Shown here piece after piece: positions 62,547 through 64,000 of a stretch of 64,000 nt of DNA (the stretch's first letter is position 1; each line of letters opens with the position of its first letter). The position numbers and the translations under genes were made by a program. Source of the stretch: Chryseobacterium defluvii (lineage in GTDB: Bacteria; Bacteroidota; Bacteroidia; Flavobacteriales; Weeksellaceae); the NCBI RefSeq assembly GCF_003634775.1, contig NZ_RBXB01000002.1, forward strand, positions 682,001 through 746,000, in the 5' to 3' direction. Below the pieces are notes generated by a model. That model did no database searches. It had not been told where the DNA came from and saw only the letters and a list, made by a program, of their open reading frames with translations.

Positions 62547-63683
62547 ATGTCATTCTTTAAAAGACTTTTTGGGAAAAGTAAAAAGGAGGAAAACAAAGAA
62601 GAGAAAGAATCTGTTTTAAAGCTACCATGGCTAGAATCTTCGGAAAACCAGTGGAATGTAAGGCTTCTGGATTTGCGGCCTTTGATCAATAGCATATTTT
62701 CCGCTTCATCAGATCCAAAAATGGCAGAAAATGCGATTTCTTATGGTGGTGATGACGGAACTAGCTTTTGGGGTATAAAACCCAACAATAACAGAACTAT
62801 CCCTGCAAACCTTTCTCTACCTATTGATACTGTTTTGGAGTCGGGTGTTCTATTTACACCTAATACGATGGAACATAAATGGGCCATCTATTTTGATGGA
62901 ATATATTTGATATTCATCCGTAGTTGGCTAAGACAAGTTTTTGTAATAGCAAAAACTTCACAAAAAAATAATCAACTCATTATAGAAAATATAATCGGTG
63001 AGTTTACCGAAAATGAAACTCCTGAATTTACAATAGCGGTATTAAATTTCTTATTGATCAGCCATGCAATGGGAGAAGTTGTTCCTGCTCCATTACCGAA
63101 AGAATTAGAACTGGATACAAACAGAGCAGGAACATGGGCGTTTTCAAGCTATGGCAATATGGCACATTTAGGAATTTTTGACGAAAATTTTATTCCGCTT
63201 CCAAAAGGGATACTCCGTTCCCATTCATTACTGCATATTGCTGTAGCAAAATCTAATATGGATGAAATAGAAAGACAGGTTAAAAAAGGGACCAATGTAA
63301 ATTTATTGGCAGGAGATGGGTTAGCTACTTTACACTGGTCGATAGCATGTGAAAGCATTGAATCTATGGATAAATTGATTGAATTAGGAGCTGACCCAAA
63401 TGTAAGAACCTTACAAGGTGCTACACCATTAATGAACGCTGTTCAGTCAAATAAAATAGAACACTTCAATTTACTTTTACAGTCAGGAGCATTAGTAAAT
63501 GCCAAAGATAATAGAGGATTTACGGCATTACACAGAGCGGCGGAAATGGGACATTTAGAAATTGTAAAGATTTTATTATCAAAGGGAGCCGACAAAACCG
63601 TTGAAGCTGAAAATCATACGGCATTCTCGCTTGCGAGAGCAAGCGAGAATAAAGAGATTGTAGAATTATTAACAGATATATAA
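62547..63683 (+). CDS. Ankyrin-repeat protein with an unknown N-terminal domain
   Basis: A 378-residue protein. Residues 1-225 (MSFFKRLFGKSKKEENK and a following domain with WLESSENQW, WGIKPNNNR, HKWAIYFDGIY) match nothing I know. From about 226 there are four to five ankyrin repeats: HSLLHIAVAKSNMDEIER, ATLHWSIACESIESMDKLIELGADPNVR, ATPLMNAVQSNKIEHFNLLLQSGALVNAKD and FTALHRAAEMGHLEIVKILLSKGADK, in pieces. Ankyrin proteins bind partners and are often linked to immunity or inhibitor roles. Its coding sequence contains a perfect 12-bp hairpin near the end. The following gene, on the same strand, is cut by the window. Confidence 0.8.
   Translation: MSFFKRLFGKSKKEENKEEKESVLKLPWLESSENQWNVRLLDLRPLINSIFSASSDPKMAENAISYGGDDGTSFWGIKPNNNRTIPANLSLPIDTVLESGVLFTPNTMEHKWAIYFDGIYLIFIRSWLRQVFVIAKTSQKNNQLIIENIIGEFTENETPEFTIAVLNFLLISHAMGEVVPAPLPKELELDTNRAGTWAFSSYGNMAHLGIFDENFIPLPKGILRSHSLLHIAVAKSNMDEIERQVKKGTNVNLLAGDGLATLHWSIACESIESMDKLIELGADPNVRTLQGATPLMNAVQSNKIEHFNLLLQSGALVNAKDNRGFTALHRAAEMGHLEIVKILLSKGADKTVEAENHTAFSLARASENKEIVELLTDI
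63623..63650. repeat. 12-bp inverted repeat inside the ankyrin gene
   Basis: ATTCTCGCTTGC (63623-63634) and GCAAGCGAGAAT (63639-63650) form a perfect stem with loop GAGA, within the coding sequence for the last repeat. Confidence 0.75.
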
Positions 63684-63734
63684 AAAGTTATGCATAATAA
63701 TGGTTTATGATAGTAAATGTCAAATAGAGACCAA

Positions 63735-64000
63735 ATGAAAATTTTGAAATATTTTTTAACTTTTATATTCCTGATTTTAGCCGGTTATATTTTGTATTTC
63801 TATGTAGCCGTCTATTCAAAGCTTATTCCTGCAATAATTGATTCAAATGTGAAGAAGGAAAAAGCATTCCGTTTAATGGATATGCAAAAAGAGATTATAA
63901 ACGGTACGGAAATCTATGATTCAATTCCGAGAAAAAAAAGCTCAAGTGTTATTTTGTATGCAGATAAAAAGCCTGTTACAAAAGATGAACTAAAAATGGC
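63735..64000 (+). CDS. Membrane protein, cut by the window end
   Basis: A partial frame starting at 63735 (MKILKYFLTFIFLILAGYILYF): one N-terminal hydrophobic segment (about 8-28), then a charged, mostly soluble stretch (KKEKAFRLMDMQKEIINGTE). It runs to the last base of the window without a stop. It is 51 nt after the ankyrin gene on the same strand and may be its partner. Function unknown. Confidence 0.6.
   Translation, partial: MKILKYFLTFIFLILAGYILYFYVAVYSKLIPAIIDSNVKKEKAFRLMDMQKEIINGTEIYDSIPRKKSSSVILYADKKPVTKDELKM

Overview
The window looks like a chromosomal segment of a flavobacterium of the Weeksellaceae, most like Chryseobacterium. The reasons are a low GC content by eye, promoters of the Bacteroidota type (TTTG, about 19 bp, TAnnTTTG) with no Shine-Dalgarno sequences, two secreted proteins with type IX secretion C-terminal sorting domains, a fused SecDF, a Bacteroidota-type N-succinyl/N-acetylornithine transcarbamylase in the arginine operon, and CarAB/PyrB proteins of flavobacterial type. 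The genus is an inference from memory of protein sequences. I see no tRNA, rRNA, CRISPR array, prophage or complete insertion sequence, and no gene-free stretch above 300 bp.

Layout. 1-2.7 kb: a pair of paralogous membrane proteins and a lipoprotein, all minus. 2.7-10.9 kb: ppc, a T9SS subtilase, then a plus-strand run of a sugar aminotransferase, a small membrane protein, galE, tam and a nucleotidyltransferase. 10.9-16.8 kb (minus): an outer-membrane beta-barrel receptor, mltG, dapF, an Asn/Tyr-rich lipoprotein and pnuC. 17-31.9 kb: amino acid permease, beta-propeller protein, hemN, a duplicated-domain exported protein, a T9SS PQQ-type dehydrogenase, secDF, a Tet-like MFS pump, tatA-PAP2-TPR, rlmH, yihY and a frameshifted lipoprotein. 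31.9-35.8 kb: spoT/relA with nhaA, and a small stress-like protein. 36-46.6 kb: a minus-strand short-chain carboxylate module (porin, MHS-type MFS, two small membrane proteins, a symporter-histidine kinase hybrid, a response regulator, propionyl-CoA synthetase and acetyl-CoA synthetase). 46.9-55.8 kb: an InsA-like DNA-binding protein divergent from a complete arginine operon (GNAT, argG, argC, argD, argF', argB, argE, argH). 55.8-62.4 kb: an Lrp-family regulator, then the pyrimidine/carbamoyl-phosphate operon (leader peptide, pyrB, carA, DinB-like, carB). 62.5-64 kb: an ankyrin protein and a partial membrane protein.

The arg and pyr/car operons are functionally linked: CarAB makes the carbamoyl phosphate used by both PyrB and ArgF'. 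The most interesting unexplained signal lies just upstream of pyrB. A perfect promoter is followed by a 23-codon reading frame, a GC-rich hairpin, a U-rich stretch and a rho-independent terminator placed exactly at the stop codon. This is the layout of a UTP-sensing transcription attenuator like enterobacterial pyrBI. Other points of interest are a run of apparently leaderless starts, a domesticated IS1 InsA-like protein with a paired operator, a Val at the published substrate-specificity position of ArgF', an extra-cytoplasmic-type insertion in the MHS transporter, and several families of intergenic hairpin and word repeats.
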